DNA of 64,000 bases from Xenoacremonium recifei (GCA_012184525.1 WOFQ01000009.1:1-64000); one strand, 5' to 3'; positions 22,650 to 35,191 are shown, counted from the stretch's first letter. The notes: generated by a model from the sequence alone, not told the origin. Program-made: numbers and translations.

Positions 22650-24657
22650 CTAGAAAACGGTACCCTTCGTCTGTTTGCCCCTAGTCTCCTCCAGCGTCTT
22701 AATATTGATGCTCTTCCACATAAACAAGAAGATCACGCATAGAGGGACAAATGCCACTCCTGTAATCACCATCTTCCGCTGGACATCCGAGTACGCCGCG
22801 ATGATAGCATTCCTGATTGGGCTACCCATAGGGTACGAGAGCTGCACAGCGAGGGATCCGTAGATCGTCGACGTAAGGTTCTTGCTGTCCTCCGGAAGAT
22901 GCTTATACAATTGATCGGGGAGAATGTTGGTCCAAAGGGCACCAGCCACAGCCTCACCAATGGAGGCACCGATAGAACCGAAGAGACCCCAAAGAGCGAG
23001 GGCCACAGCAATCTCCTGGTGTCCAACAGAGGCCATTATAGCCAGTTGTCCGCCCAGTGCCCAAACCTCGCTGTAAAGACCATTGAAGAGCTGGCACATA
23101 ACGAGGTAGCCAGTCTCAGAGTTGGGAGTACGGAAATGGATAAGCAGGGCCGTCCCAAGAACTGCAAAGGGAACGGCAGCGATGGAGAACCATTTGTAGT
23201 TTGAGAAGTATCGAAGTCCCCTTTATTTAAATATTAGCAACCTACGGAGTAGAAACTCCAGAGTATAGTTGACAGTACTTACAAGCCAATGAATGGTGCG
23301 CTGAATGCTGACATCAGCGAGAAAGAGTTCAGCACATAGCCCGAGATGGTAATGCTCAAGTTGTGCACGACCTGCAAATACGAAGAGTAGTAGGTATCCC
23401 AGCAGCTAGATCCCACCGTTAGTCAGATGTAAAATGTTGTCGAAATGGACGAGTTCTTACTAGATCGACAGGAACATGAACCCATATACGAGGCAAGATC
23501 CAAGAACAGTGCGGTCCTTGAGGAACTTGAACGGGATATATGGAATCGGAGAGAAGAACTTCTCCCAGACAACAAAAGCAGCCAGACACACCACTCCCAG
23601 AACAATCATGGCAATGATGTAACCAGTCTTCCAGCCGTGAGGAGCATAGCTCACCAAGCTGAACGGCAAAAGCAATAGGGCCCATCCGAAGCTCGTAAGA
23701 CACATACCGACGACTAAAGTTCCATCGTTAGACTTCCTTGCATCACAGACATGGGAGCTCAGCTACTTACCATCAAACTGTACGAAGTAGTACTTGAAAG
23801 ACTCCCAGTAACTTCTAGTCTTCACTCTTTCCGGGTAGATGCCCTGTTTGACAGCCTTTCGCTTGCTCAGAAGGAAGATCACTGCCACAGGTATGCAGAA
23901 AGCAACCAGGATGATCAAAAACGCTCCGAAGGCCCAGCGGAAATTGACGTTCTTGTAGAAGAGGGCCGCAATCTTGGGGCCAGCGAAGACTGTGGCGATC
24001 GTCGGTGTCGACTTGATACCAAACAGAATTATTCGGTTTCTCAGCGACGAGATATCGGCGACAATGATGGTAATGATGTATTGCATGCCGAGATGGCCAA
24101 CCCAATAAAGAGTGTGTGCGGCTGCGTAGGTCTCGACGTTCTTGCAAGTCGCCTTCATGATCATGCCGATGACAAGGAGAACGACCATGAACACAAAGCC
24201 TTCAACTCGACCCCAGATGTCGATGATCTTGGCGATGGTGAGCTTACTCACACCTCCGATGATAGTAGCAACGATGCTGGTGGTGGCCAAGAGACCGTGC
24301 TGGTGAAAGGCGGAGGTGATATATGGTACGAGCGTAGACTGGACTGATTGCAACATGGCATCGACAAAAGTGATCATGTACAGCCTGTAAAATCCATCAG
24401 TCTTGACGTCTTCGAAGTCGTTCTCTGGTTTTAACTTACAAAATAAACATGACAATAAGCATATCCTTGGACCAAACGGTGGTGATGGCTTCCACACGCT
24501 TAACACCATCTTGCTTGAACTCTGTGTCATTGTTCTCGGGTTTCTCAGGATCAGGAATATCGTTGATGTCTCCTGAAACCCTCTTTTGCATCTCCCTGGT
24601 TATCTCAGGGGCCACCTCGCCCATAGGGGCAGGTGCGGCAGCGTTGATCGTCGACAT
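22650..24657 (-). CDS. MFS siderophore-iron transporter (ARN/SIT family)
   Basis: Five exons: 24657-24440, 24384-23771, 23713-23461, 23405-23283 and 23220-22650, with introns of 55-62 bp; 592 residues. The ATG at 24657 is the first in the coding frame. After a charged N-terminus the sequence matches the 14-TM siderophore transporter family: FVDAMLQSVQSTLVPY in TM1, KIIDIWGRVEG in the first cytosolic loop, YCWDTYYSSYLQVVHNLS, and TPNSETGYLVMCQ. It would import Fe(III)-siderophores at the plasma membrane. Its upstream region lacks the cluster palindrome, so it probably lies outside the regulon although it adjoins it. A supporting role in iron supply for the Fe-dependent dioxygenase is speculative. 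Confidence 0.88.
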
Positions 24658-26723
24658 TTTGTGACTTTCAAGGACTTTGAGAATAGCCAGAGCCCAGCTA
24701 CACAAGATGGTTCAGAGAGGAGAAAGTCAGAGTTCGACAGTAAGGGAAGGGATCGCCTCTTCTGTATATATAGGGCTGTCATGTTAGCCAAGACGCCGGC
24801 TTTCTGCATCTCGGCTTCTCGCCTCTAATTCAGCCAAATACAGTAGCATCAGGCCGAGTTCCAGCAGTGGGGGTGATAAATGGCGCAACAGAGCCTCTCA
24901 GAGGTTCATCAAGCATAAACATGCGTCGGGAGTCGGGACAAGGGACTCGGGACCATGTTGCCGTTACAGCAGCCCTTGGCAGCAGCGGAGATGAAGCCTA
25001 AAAGCCACAAGTTCAGGACGATCTCTGCATTATCAGATGATCAGATAATTGGCGGATCACGAAGGTTAGCCACTGGTCCACACATCCCGGGACCTGTCAA
25101 ATCATCCCATGGCCCCAAAAAGATCAGAACCAACTAATTAGCTCCAGATATTCGTATACTCTGTAGCTCCTTACGGAGAAAATCGAACGTGGCGTCGAGT
25201 GTCAAGGGCTGCATCGTGGGGCAGCTATAATCGCGCACGGCACTCTACACGTTTTTCCTGCCACTAAGACGGTGGAACCAACGATGCTACCGAAGACAAG
25301 GCAGGTCGGATGGCGGGAATAAGGCCATTATGCAAAAGCCGGCCGGAAGGCTGAGGCGTCTGCCGGCAGAACGGGTTCGCGTGGAGGCGATATTGCCAGA
25401 AGAGGCTCGTGTTTCGACACTGGGGTTCACAGGGAACTAATGGGAGGAACATGTGAGGAACATGATCATGCAGCCAAGGATCGAGGCTATCAGGATCTGA
25501 TTCTTTCTTGTCTTATCAGATCGTTTGATCAGATAGCATCGTTCGAGGAAACTCAACGGATCCATTACCAAGTGCGGCGTAACATTCCCTGCCCTGACGG
25601 GTGTTTTACCGTTGCCTCGTTGATTGGATGCAAGAAGGTCCAGTAATTGACCGGCTGTCCTCGTTTACCAAATAGCTCCGGCCTGGAGAGCATTTCAGTC
25701 CGCGCTTATTTCTGCTACTCGCTACTCGCGTCAATTGTCGTGGGGGCATGGTCCGGCGTCTGTCCACCAGAACTGCTCGCGTGCCTGTTTGTCTCTCCTC
25801 AGGACTTCTGAGAAGAAACAAGAGATGAAGGGCTTTCATGGGTATAGTTATTTGTAAACTTGACTTTTGCCATGACCTGGTCGTGGTATTAGATCACCTC
25901 CATTTGTTTCGTCCTTATTTGCGGCACGCTGTTTCGAAGCATACTTGTATGTAGAATGAACCAGCGGACGAAAAACGGACAAACAACGGACGAAAAACAC
26001 AAAAAGCTAGTTCATTTTCGGGCCTGGGATTACCGAGTATTACCAGCTAGCAGATCCCTTCTGCAAAAGACTGGTGAATCCCACCGAAAGCCTGCCGATG
26101 ACCCATCATTATTTGCTTGGCAAACTCCATCGTTCGAACTGCAACCGAGAGGACCCGAGGAAGATTCAGGCAAGCTTAATCAAGGATCCGACTGGTGCGT
26201 TTCTGTTGTTCTCTTTTCCTCGTCCGGTACTACGCTACGAAAAGCGAGAATGAGGACGCGTAATAAGGGTCTTAAAGGCTGAACTGGATGCATTAGTGCT
26301 GGTTCTATTGATAAAATTTTTGTTAGTATTGGTCTGATTTATTGTTGGCATGTGACCGATGGAATGAGATCCTCGAAGCGATCAGATGTAGGACCGAAAG
26401 GCCAGAAGAGACAGAAGGTGCAAGAAAGGTTCAGCAGTCCGCATCGCCGCTTTCCAAACAAAGAGGGATACTACCCTGGTCTTCCGGAAACATGGTAGGA
26501 AGCTCCAATAGTTCTTCTTGACGATTGCTTGAGGCCTTCCTCGGGCGCGTTGCTGCCGTCAGACGCGCTACGGGTTGGATTTCAGATAGTGAGCCGTGAA
26601 GTTGTGACTGTAATGCAGTTCCAGCAAAACTGAGACGAAGATCACGCCTTTATTAACGCTGTTGACTTCTTTCCTTTATAGAACTCGGCCAGGGGCAAGA
26701 GCAGCTGGCAGGAGACGATGTCG
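24658..26723. other. Gene-poor intergenic region
   Basis: About 2 kb upstream of the siderophore transporter. Only short frames without family features are present. A short simple pattern of CGGACGAAAAAC and CGGACAAACAAC copies lies at 25963-26000. I see no transposase, reverse transcriptase or RNA gene. Confidence 0.4.
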
Positions 26724-27182
26724 TTAACATTCCCCCCTATCTCCCAATGCCCCTTCGAGTAGCGAGGATTTGTCCACCAGAAGTTCGACTTTAGTCTTCT
26801 TTGGCCATTCGATGAGTTCATTAAAGACGCAGCCGTCGATGGCGGCGGCCCTCTTGCTGTGGGCGTACACAATGAAGAATTTATCGCCTTTCGGTTGACG
26901 AAATAAATGGCCATGGATCAGTTTTTGGACGATATATGCGCTGTAAAGCCTCTTCTTCGAGTAGTCCCTATGATTGAGCCAGAGTGAATAAGTAAGGGTA
27001 TAGTCTTTAAATGGATTTGAGTCCATAAAGCTCCTGTTAAGACTATGATTGCTTGCTCGTTGTGATGAAACCACCCTAAAAGTATTGCAGCTCTGCCCAA
27101 AGTGTGCTAGAACCTTCGTCTTAACCTCGCAAGCCTTGCATAGGTCTAAAAATGCTGTGAAGTATGCGGGAGGCGTGGGCAT
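26724..27182 (-). CDS. Hypothetical protein, doubtful
   Basis: An uninterrupted ATG-started frame of 152 codons in an otherwise gene-poor stretch. I do not recognise the product. It has no signal peptide, membrane span or known motif, with mixed charge and some aromatic residues in the middle. Its 5' part contains one copy of a 21-bp repeat (27142-27162) that recurs just upstream at 27231-27251, which argues that the region is a repeat remnant. It could equally be a chance frame or the end of a decayed gene. Confidence 0.2.
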   Translation of the reverse strand: MPTPPAYFTAFLDLCKACEVKTKVLAHFGQSCNTFRVVSSQRASNHSLNRSFMDSNPFKDYTLTYSLWLNHRDYSKKRLYSAYIVQKLIHGHLFRQPKGDKFFIVYAHSKRAAAIDGCVFNELIEWPKKTKVELLVDKSSLLEGALGDRGEC

Positions 27183-27311
27183 TTATTAATGGGCAACAAG
27201 GCAACTAGCTGCATGTGTCGAGTCTTGTGGAGGTCTAAAAATGCTGTGAAGATGAGGTCAACTAAGACTAAGATGAGATCAACCAAGTCCAAGATGAGGT
27301 CAACCAACCAG
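27142..27311. repeat. Short direct and tandem repeats
   Basis: A 21-bp sequence beginning AGGTCTAAAAATGC is repeated exactly at 27142-27162 and 27231-27251. Directly after the second copy are three tandem 21-bp units beginning AAGATGAGRTCAAC at 27249, 27270 and 27291; the units differ at a few bases. Confidence 0.65.
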
Positions 27312-27812
27312 CCTCAAGTATCGAGATAAGAACTCTATGCAAAAGGCAAACGACGATGCACAATCCAGCAGCCGGAAATCGAGATTCAAATATCCCCTAA
27401 CCACTAGTTTCCGGTAATATTGGAATTATTCTTGCGTTGGAATTTTGGGATTCAATTGTCTGTCATTGTTGATTAGCGTGAGTGCTGGACAGCTTCGAGC
27501 GCTACCCTGCAGCTCGATAATTCCACGAACATCTTCCCATGCGTTTGCTGCAGAAATGAGCTGAGGACTGGATTAATGCCGTAATATAATTCCAGTCACT
27601 GAAATCATTTACACACCTTCCCATAGCCAGATGGATCTGATTTACTTTGTTATCCCTCCTCAGCTATTCTAGCCGGCGGCTCTTTATTAAATATTCACAA
27701 ATTGCCGGACCCCAACACTGTCTTAAAATAGTTATGTAATAGTTTATACCTAGATTTCATAGTTCATTGCCTTACTCTATGAATACGACTGCAACAAGTG
27801 TCGCTAGCTAGT
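27312..27812. other. Intergenic, nothing recognised
   Basis: About 500 AT-rich bases between the 21-bp repeats and the CapA-like fragment. No coding frame, repeat or RNA gene is apparent. Confidence 0.4.
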
Positions 27813-28384
27813 CTATGCAGGTAGCTTAACAATCCCATCCCCATTCTCAATGCTAATCTCTATCGAAAACGGCTTCGAGTTCTCTGCCACACGCTGCAAA
27901 ATATTCTGTGCCACCTCAGGCGTCGGCCTCTTCGGTGTGCCGATGTCAGCGCCAACCCGCGGCGTCCTACCCAGGTCGGCAGGGTATATAAGAACCTTGG
28001 ACAGCTTGCCTCTCTCGTTCTGGGCCTGTACCAGCAGCGCCTCGCAGTTCTCTGGGTGATTGAGCCAGGCCCAGTGGCCCTCGTTCGACTCACCGTCACC
28101 AACCACAGGCCCTTCAAGCTCCGTCGGAGTGCGGCCAGCCTCATCGTCCCGCCAGGAGCGGAAGATCTGGTGCTGGAACACAAAGTTGGGCAAGCCATAG
28201 AAGATAGGCTTGCCCTTGTAAATCTCCACGCCCTTCGGCGTGTGCACGCCGTGTGCGAAGAAGAAGTCAGCACCGTTATCAATGACGTCGTGAGCAAACT
28301 TGATCTGGTAGTCGGTTGGGTAGTGGTCGAAGGAATAAATGCAAAGACTGCTGATGTGCCTCCTTTTTCGTAACAGACATACAT
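27813..28384 (-). pseudogene. CapA-like (poly-gamma-glutamate synthesis) protein, C-terminal fragment
   Basis: The minus strand encodes the C-terminal third of a CapA/PGA_cap metallophosphatase-like protein: FDHYPTDYQIKFAHDVIDNGAD, then HGVHTPKGVEIYKGKPIFYGLPNFVFQ and a short tail ending in KLPA. The C-terminal frame can be followed back to about 28340, where the sequence stops making sense and another frame takes over. The N-terminal two thirds, with the first metal ligands, are absent upstream. Full-length family members in fungi have roughly 350-450 residues, so this is a truncated remnant. An intact start is not visible. Function, if any, is unknown. Confidence 0.65.
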
Positions 28385-28585
28385 GTCATATTCGGATTTG
28401 AAGTTAGTGCGGTCAAAGAGACACCACTCCTATTCTGCTGCCCACGGTTCTCATGTTTACAATCTTTCCAGAAGTCAAGAAGCGTCTTTTCCAGACAAAT
28501 ATCCAGCATGATTTCTAGATATTGAGAAATTCGGAACGTAACATTGTCCTTTGCATGGTGTCGAGCCTAGATGCAGTCCACGATC

Positions 28586-31435
28586 TTATGGTGTTTCGCT
28601 TTCACTCAGCCATGGACGCTGCCTGATCAATCCATCGGAGACATCGATGCCCATGCTGACTGGTATCCAGCTGTCAGTTCGGGCAATGCAAACCTTCCAC
28701 TCTCCTGCTTTCATTTCCGCTGCGAAGTCGTCCCGTAGCCAGAATGTGGCGGTGTGCCCATCGACTTTATAATCGAAAGTAGTCAGGCAATAGATGTTAT
28801 TGATCTCCCCAACACCCTCCACAAACTTATCCAAAAGATATTCTCGAAGCTTTAGTAGACCCTCTGCGGTTCCTTCTTTTTCGCAATTCCAGAACAAGAC
28901 CATGAAATGAGGCAGATTATCGTTTTCAGAGGTGAAGAACGGAAACTTGACAATATATTCGGATATTGTAGACAATGGCGCCTCCATCGGTGTGGAAGTG
29001 AAACCGAAAGGTAGTGCTCTGCGCCAGATGCTGAGTAATGTTGATAGCTCCGGGCGCCATGCTTGAATATTCAACGTCTCGTTTGGGTAAACCTTATCCA
29101 CCAATTCAGGGGTCATGACGAGCGCCGCAGGCGGACGAGCCGTGGTGGTGATGGCTCCCGAGCAAGCGGATGTCAAGATAGTCGATAGCCAGTGAGCAGG
29201 GTATCCAACTCTATGTAGATGCTCTACAAGTCGGAAGAACTGAGTTAGATTCAGAGGAGCGTGTACAGGTCGACTGCTGATCAAAGGGCGTCGAAACGGG
29301 AGACATATCTTCAGCAGCAACGAGTAGAGCCACTTCTCTAAAGCGCCTTTCGGTAACAGCTTTCCAAAGCCAAGAGGCCGAGAAGGGGACGTATCCCAGA
29401 CCATGTAGTCTTCCATCATGAACGAAGTGACCTTATCAACTCCCATCATTGCAGCCATGTCGGCTGCCCCAGACGCTTCCGGATCTATGGTATAGTTTCT
29501 CCGTTGCAGATGGAAGTGCTGTGCGATGCGGTTATCATCGTACATGTGCAGATATTCACTCTGGAAGACTGCATGGCTGCTAAACATTGGCGGGTTCAAC
29601 AAGTTATTGAACTGCAGATTGGACTTCCGATCCTCGCGGAGAAGCGGTCGGGCGTACTGAAACGTGGTCAAATGCACCCCAATGTAGTCTCTGGCGTGAT
29701 GTTAATGATACTAGATAATTTGGTTTGTCAAGATGTGGCTTACGGTATGTTACTCAGATGAATTCGATCATAGACCTTGGGAAAGGTTCTTGGGTCGTGG
29801 TCCTCTTCTGGGTCAATGGGTGGTTCCTTGCGGTGCTCGAGCGTATCGAAACGAAGTCGGTCCATCATATCCGTCATTTCAGCCACTATACCTTCGATAA
29901 CAACGTTTCTGCTTCCCTGAAGCAAAGAAAGACTGATGGCGTCAAACTGTTGCCCAAATTGGTCGATTGAGCGACCTTTTCCAGGCAACGGTCCAAATAT
30001 GCTATAGAAGGCTGATGCGATTTCCATCGGAGAAAACTCCAGTTGTGCCAAACGATCCCCGGACCAAGTCCTGGCCGATTTGAAATCAGGGTCAAACATT
30101 GTCAGGTTAGGTTGCCATTTACCGGTGATGTAGTTAGCTAGTTCCTCAGTGCTGCCATTTTCTTTAAAACGTGAAATCAAGTCAAGGATACCAGGCTCCC
30201 GACGCTGGTAGAATTTGTTTGATGCAAACTGCACCCCTAGCTTTCTGAAGCATTTCTGGTCGAACTTGTGGCCTTCGACACCGTCCCCACGCGTAAGAGT
30301 GGGTATGACGGCAGAGAAAGAGGTGACTTTGGCATGAATTCGGCTCGTGGAGTACTTCTCGCCAAGGCCTTGCTGCCATTGCTTCAACACGCGGAGAACG
30401 CCCGGAATAGACTGTTTGGCTACGTGCAAGCACGGGACCATGAATGCCTCTGCCTCCAGCTCTTGGATAAGCATGTCAATGTGTTCTAGAAGCTTCTCAT
30501 GAGCAAACGGCGGAATCAGTTGACAGGAATAGACGTATGCCATGACTGTGAGGGCATCTTCGCAGTTTGGTATCTTTTGGACTTTGAGAACTGCGTAACG
30601 ATGCATCATGTCCAGCATAAGAAGCGTCTTCGCCAAAGCCGCCGGCTTATGATCAAGAATAGTGATGTGCAGTTTGTTGAAACGTTTCCTTTGGGGCTTT
30701 CCTAGGTTGAATAGTGCGGCGAAAATGGTCGCAAAAACATTTCTCGCATCTCCACTGCCACAAAACAGCAAGGATATATCATCCCCTGGACCGATAGTCT
30801 CCTCGAGTTCTTTGTCGAACAAGGATTCTGCAAGATCGTGACCGCGGGGGAAATACTCGGAGGCTGCCATTCTGCTCAAACGGTTCAGTGCTACAACATC
30901 AGAGCATATAGGCGTGTAGAGTCTTACAAATACGGCTTGAAGCGAGGTAGACGGTCCGCCATCATGCCCCTGTATCTAGTTGTGTCCTGTTGAAGTTTGC
31001 GGGACGATTCCATTTCCGAGATTGTAGAGAGCAAAGATTCTCTAAAGGTCTCGTTGCTGATTTGATTAGAAATGCCTTTCGCGCTCTCTAAGTCTAACAA
31101 ATGCACGTAGCATCTGGCCATGCGTAAATACATGGCCTGGTTCTTTTCGGCATTGTCTGACAGTTTCAAGGCACGGAGAATATGGTCAACAGCCACGGAA
31201 TATTGGCCCTTCTCATAATACAAGGCCGACAGATTGGACAGCGGCAAGGGGTCATTTCGGTTGTGGGATGCAGCCTGCTTGTAGGCTTTCTCAGCTGCAC
31301 GAGCAGTCAGCATATGTGGTCGATAGTTCAGCCTTGGAACGAAGCCTTACCTTCAGCAAATTTGCCCTTCTTGTAGAGGTCGTTTCCGCGGGCCCTAGCT
31401 TCCGCTGAAGCGACAAGGTCCTCGTCGGAAGTCAT
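28586..31435 (-). CDS. TPR and DUF4470-domain protein
   Basis: Four exons: 31435-31351, 31294-30928, 30871-29744 and 29690-28586, with introns of 53-56 bp; 894 residues. ATG at 31435. The N-terminus (about residues 10-90) is a TPR-like helical repeat (ARGNDLYKKGKFAEAEKAYKQA, then SNLSALYYEKGQYSVAVDHI). From about residue 160 comes a DUF4470 domain with GPGDDISLLFCGSGDARNVF, followed by a long helical C-terminal region without a clear enzyme motif. DUF4470 is often found with MYND fingers or TPRs in fungi; no MYND cysteine set is visible here. It is probably a cytosolic or nuclear scaffold of unknown role. The exon joins are well supported because frame and sequence run on across all three. 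Confidence 0.85.
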
Positions 31436-32383
31436 GACTGCGTCCCTTCAATGAGAATCAGCAGTCAGAGAACAAGAATGAGTTGGAAATAAAATTGGCA
31501 TAATCATTGGTTAGTAGAAAAAGCAAGGCTCCTGGGCGGTGAGGACGTGATTCGCGGCCAGTCACGTGCTAGAAGAATACAAATTTACCCCTGAATCTTG
31601 GGTGGCGTCGTAGCCAGGCGTCTAAAACCTGTGCAAATAAGATCTGCTAGGTGACTCCACGCATAGCTAACTGTGGAAATGGATATGATTCGTCAGGCCG
31701 GGTTCATAGGTAAGCGGACGGAAACTGGTTCCCTATTTCACAGGGGCCTCTAGGCCTACATGCCCTGAAGCTATAGGCTTAGGTGCCCTAAACAGCCTCC
31801 CGTCCCGTCCCGTTTCTAACCTGACGGGAGGTAGGTACAGACCCTAAATAATACTCATAGTTGAGATGCCCTAATGTAAAAATGATATGCTTATCCATAG
31901 TGGAGGGGGTAAATTCTCAGCGTCTAGAGAACCCCAATAGTTTACAGCGCATTGGGACCGACGAGATTGTCAGCGATCAGACGCCGGACCACAACCCAAC
32001 AGATGAGTCTTCGTCCAGTGCGAGAGAAGAGGTCTCAGGTCTCAACGGGGCCAGACTTACTGTCAGCTGTCTCTGTCAGTCTTAAAGCTGATGTCTACTA
32101 TATTATTATCATAGTGGTGGCCAAATAACTATGACAGTTTCGTCCAACAGTGATCCTTTCAAGGTCCAAACAAGTCAATTCGATATAGAGTGCCTGAAGG
32201 TTGAGACCAACTCGCAGCCACATTTAATGGCATGGCCAGTCAAGAGGATCAAGGTGACGTCTAATGATAAAGCGATGTGCCAGCAGGTGGGATATCCTAA
32301 ACCCAACAATTTATTCTCAATATGGTTCATCAGCATACGCTGCCGGGGTGTCCTCCGCTGGCCTTTCTATTTGGTAACCCAAA
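31436..32383. other. Intergenic with an inverted repeat
   Basis: About 950 bases without a credible gene. An inverted repeat of 9-bp arms (CCTCCCGTC at 31796-31804, GACGGGAGG at 31823-31831) with an 18-base loop lies in it. Several short TAGGCCTA-like palindromic bits precede the repeat. Confidence 0.4.
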
Positions 32384-34231
32384 CTATTGATCAAGGCGAG
32401 ATAGAAAGGGGCTATACGGCACGAATGTGCTGTTATCAATTTTCTGGCCCTGGCCGTAATAGCGCCATCTGGTGATGAATGACTCCGTCGTTCCGTCACC
32501 GCCGTTGCTCGTAGCATACACTCCCACACACGTACCTGAGAATCACGTTAGGAAAACACCAGGGCATAGAGATACGCCACCTATTTTAACATAACAGTTT
32601 TCATTCTCACCTGTAAATTCTCCATCTCCTCCACTCAGTATGGTTGCAGGGGCCATACCCATAATCTCGCTTTTCCCAGAGTCTTTCGAAGACATGGCCG
32701 AGAAGGCATAGTGCGTGTCATTAATCGCTTCGATTTGTAGCCGTATCGGCGCATCCAACCAACTCTGGGGCAACTCCTTGATTATTGTGGGCAAAGTTCC
32801 GTTGAAGTTGCCTGCCAAGCTGGGGACGTTCGTTACCCGGAATCGCAAGTGTGGGACAGGTTTTCGTTGCTCTGTCCGAGGGGCATCTTTAGGTAAGAGT
32901 ACGATTCCCAAATCGATATGTTGCGTTTGTGTTAAAAACGCAGTGACTCCAGTCTCCTCCTCTTCTACTTTCGGCTCGAAATGGTCGATATCAACACTGA
33001 AACTGAACAAGGTGTCCGTCTGAACGCGCATGATTAGGCTCAGCTTTTCAACTGACGATTGCGGTGCTTGAGATGTCAGGTTAGACTTCGATGGCCGTAA
33101 GCGAAGGGTGTTAGGGTGCCCTCGAGGCGAAACGGCAAAGGCGTCCGCTGGAGGAAATCGCCAGTACAGGAAATGCGAAGGGATGTCTGACCCAGGCGGA
33201 AAGTCTATAACATCTGGATCTTCAATAAACGGTCCGCTCCCCTGTACTTGTCTCGTCTGTGGCGGGAGCGGCCAGCCACTCATTTCCCCACGCACAGGCT
33301 CCAGGATAGGCCATTTCCCCTCCTCCCAGGTAGCAGCGAACAGCACCGTCTCACGACCCATTGGGTAGTTCTGCCACGCCGGTCCAGATCTTGTTGCAAG
33401 TGCACTACCCCACCAATTTCCATAGGTATCCCGAAAGAGATCTGCATGCCCGACAGTCTGGAAGTACTGGGAAGTGTTGGTGTTGGTCAATATGGGGTTA
33501 CCGGAGTAGCTTTGGTATGGTCCCCAGATGTTCTTCGAACAAGCAATGGCCTCGTGATGTCCCACCTCTGTCCCGCCTTCAGCAATCATAAGATAGTAGT
33601 ACCCGTCCTTTTTATACATCCGTGGGCCCTCTGGAATATAGCCAGTAAAACCCGTCCATATAATGGATGCTGGCCCCAAGGAGCCGTTCTTCAAGTCAAT
33701 AGTCTGTTGGCGAATTCCGGAAATTTGCAAGTATGTTGTGTCATCATCATCCCAGAATAAGTTCGGATCGATATCAATCAGCGGGAACTCGAGAGGGTCG
33801 CTCCATGAACTATCAGTATAAGGGTCCTCAGTGGTGAAAATGAACCCTGTGACGACGAATGGGGACTCTGGTGTATACGATACTATCGCATAGAACTTTC
33901 CCTTGTGGTATCGAATCGTTGTTGCCCAAAGCCCGCCATTTTGAACAGTAGTGTTTTCGATCTGTGGAACTTGTGACGGCCGGGAAAAGATATGGCTAGC
34001 AAGTCTCCAGTTGATTAGGTCTTTGCTGGCGTATACGGGCATTCCGGGAAAGGTGAGAAATGATGATGTTGTGCAGAAAAAAGTGTTGTGCTCTTCGGCC
34101 ACAAAGATACAACTGGGGTCAGAGTGCCATCCTGGCAACATTGGGTTTGTATAACTCGAGTTTTGGTTCATAGCCCATGCCAAAACTGGCAGAAATGATA
34201 TTGTACGCAACATAATGAGTAAATGATTCAT
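32384..34231 (-). CDS. Secreted glycoside hydrolase family 43 (beta-xylosidase/arabinofuranosidase type)
   Basis: Two exons, 34231-32611 and 32535-32384, with a 75-bp intron (GTGAGA...CAG); 590 residues. Reading through the intron gives a shorter wrong C-terminus; splicing restores GTCVGVYATSNGG and FITRWRYYGQGQ, the usual GH43 ending. The ATG at 34231 opens a signal peptide (hydrophobic to about Ala20). GH43 catalytic residues are visible: Asp38 (WHSDPS) as base, Asp155 (DIDPNLFWD) as modulator and Glu201 (YIPEGP) as acid. The N-terminal five-bladed propeller is followed by a beta-sandwich domain from about residue 330. It would release xylose or arabinose from plant cell wall polymers outside the cell. 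The split between xylosidase and arabinofuranosidase cannot be made from sequence alone. Confidence 0.92.
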
Positions 34232-35191
34232 ATTGTTGTCTTTCTGGGGCGAACGGAGATACGCGATAGAGGTTTGGCTCAAGGCTCGTAGCGAAATAGT
34301 AAGAACAAGAAGAATAATTACTAGTTCTTCATATTATATAGTTATTGACTTCAATATAGAGAATTTCACATAGAGGGATACTACGCCAGTGAGTATGTCC
34401 TTTATCCGGCGGGGATACGCTTAGGCCCTAATCAGCCTGAATCTGTCGAACAGACGTCCCCTGCCAATGTACCTCTTTCAATGAGTAATCATCAAAAAGG
34501 TTCAATAACCGTCATAATTAGGCTAAAGTCTAGAAAACTTTCTCGAAAGCTACCTAGGGAAAGACCAATAACCTGCAACAAAAGATGACGGGACTACGTC
34601 ACGCATATCCTCTTCTCAGACAAGCGACTCACCCTTTAGACCTTAGCCCCATCGACGACAACACTTAATATGAAAGGCTGGGCCACATAAGCTGGTAGTT
34701 TAACTATTGATAGTATTTCCAACGAACCTGCCGCTTGACGTGAGAATAGTAGTCTGGGTTATGAACCATTACTCGAGACCTTTGACGTTGAGGTGCGGAA
34801 GCAAACAGCCAGAGACAAGGGAAGAACTTGTACTTGTTCTTGACCAAGCCTCTTTTAGATTAATTAGAGGTGCTATCATGTCTAGGGGTTGGATGAAGTT
34901 ATAGGTTTTTTCCTTAATAGCCACATGGAGGTATCGAGGGAGTTGCGCACTTCGGTGAGATTCACTAAAAGACACAGCAGTTATACGTTTAGATGTACCG
35001 CCCATGTTAAAATGCCGCTCATGTGTTCCTAAGGCCAGTTTTCTAAGTGAACGCGCGTTCAGAAAAACCTGACCGGAGGAACTACTCATATGCTTCATCT
35101 AATGGCCTTGATTGAATGTGCTTTTCAGACTCCGTAGACATTTTGAATCTTGAAATTTCTTCTCCCTCTTTGCACCAGCTGAGCCCCACCA
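34232..35191. other. Intergenic: GH43 promoter
   Basis: About 960 AT-rich bases upstream of the GH43 gene. A 109-codon minus-strand frame ends near 34769 but has no family features. No repeats or RNA genes recognised. Confidence 0.35.

Noticed and set aside
22650..24657. Siderophore transporter as a member of the catabolic regulon
   Set aside because: It adjoins the block, but no CGGACWTGTCCG-like site was found in the 480 bases upstream of its start.
25956..26282. 108-codon plus-strand frame
   Set aside because: It begins inside a short CGGACGAAAAAC-type repeat and has no motif, signal peptide or codon bias.
34769..35098. 109-codon minus-strand frame in the GH43 promoter
   Set aside because: No recognisable domain and AT-rich codon use; insufficient support for a gene.
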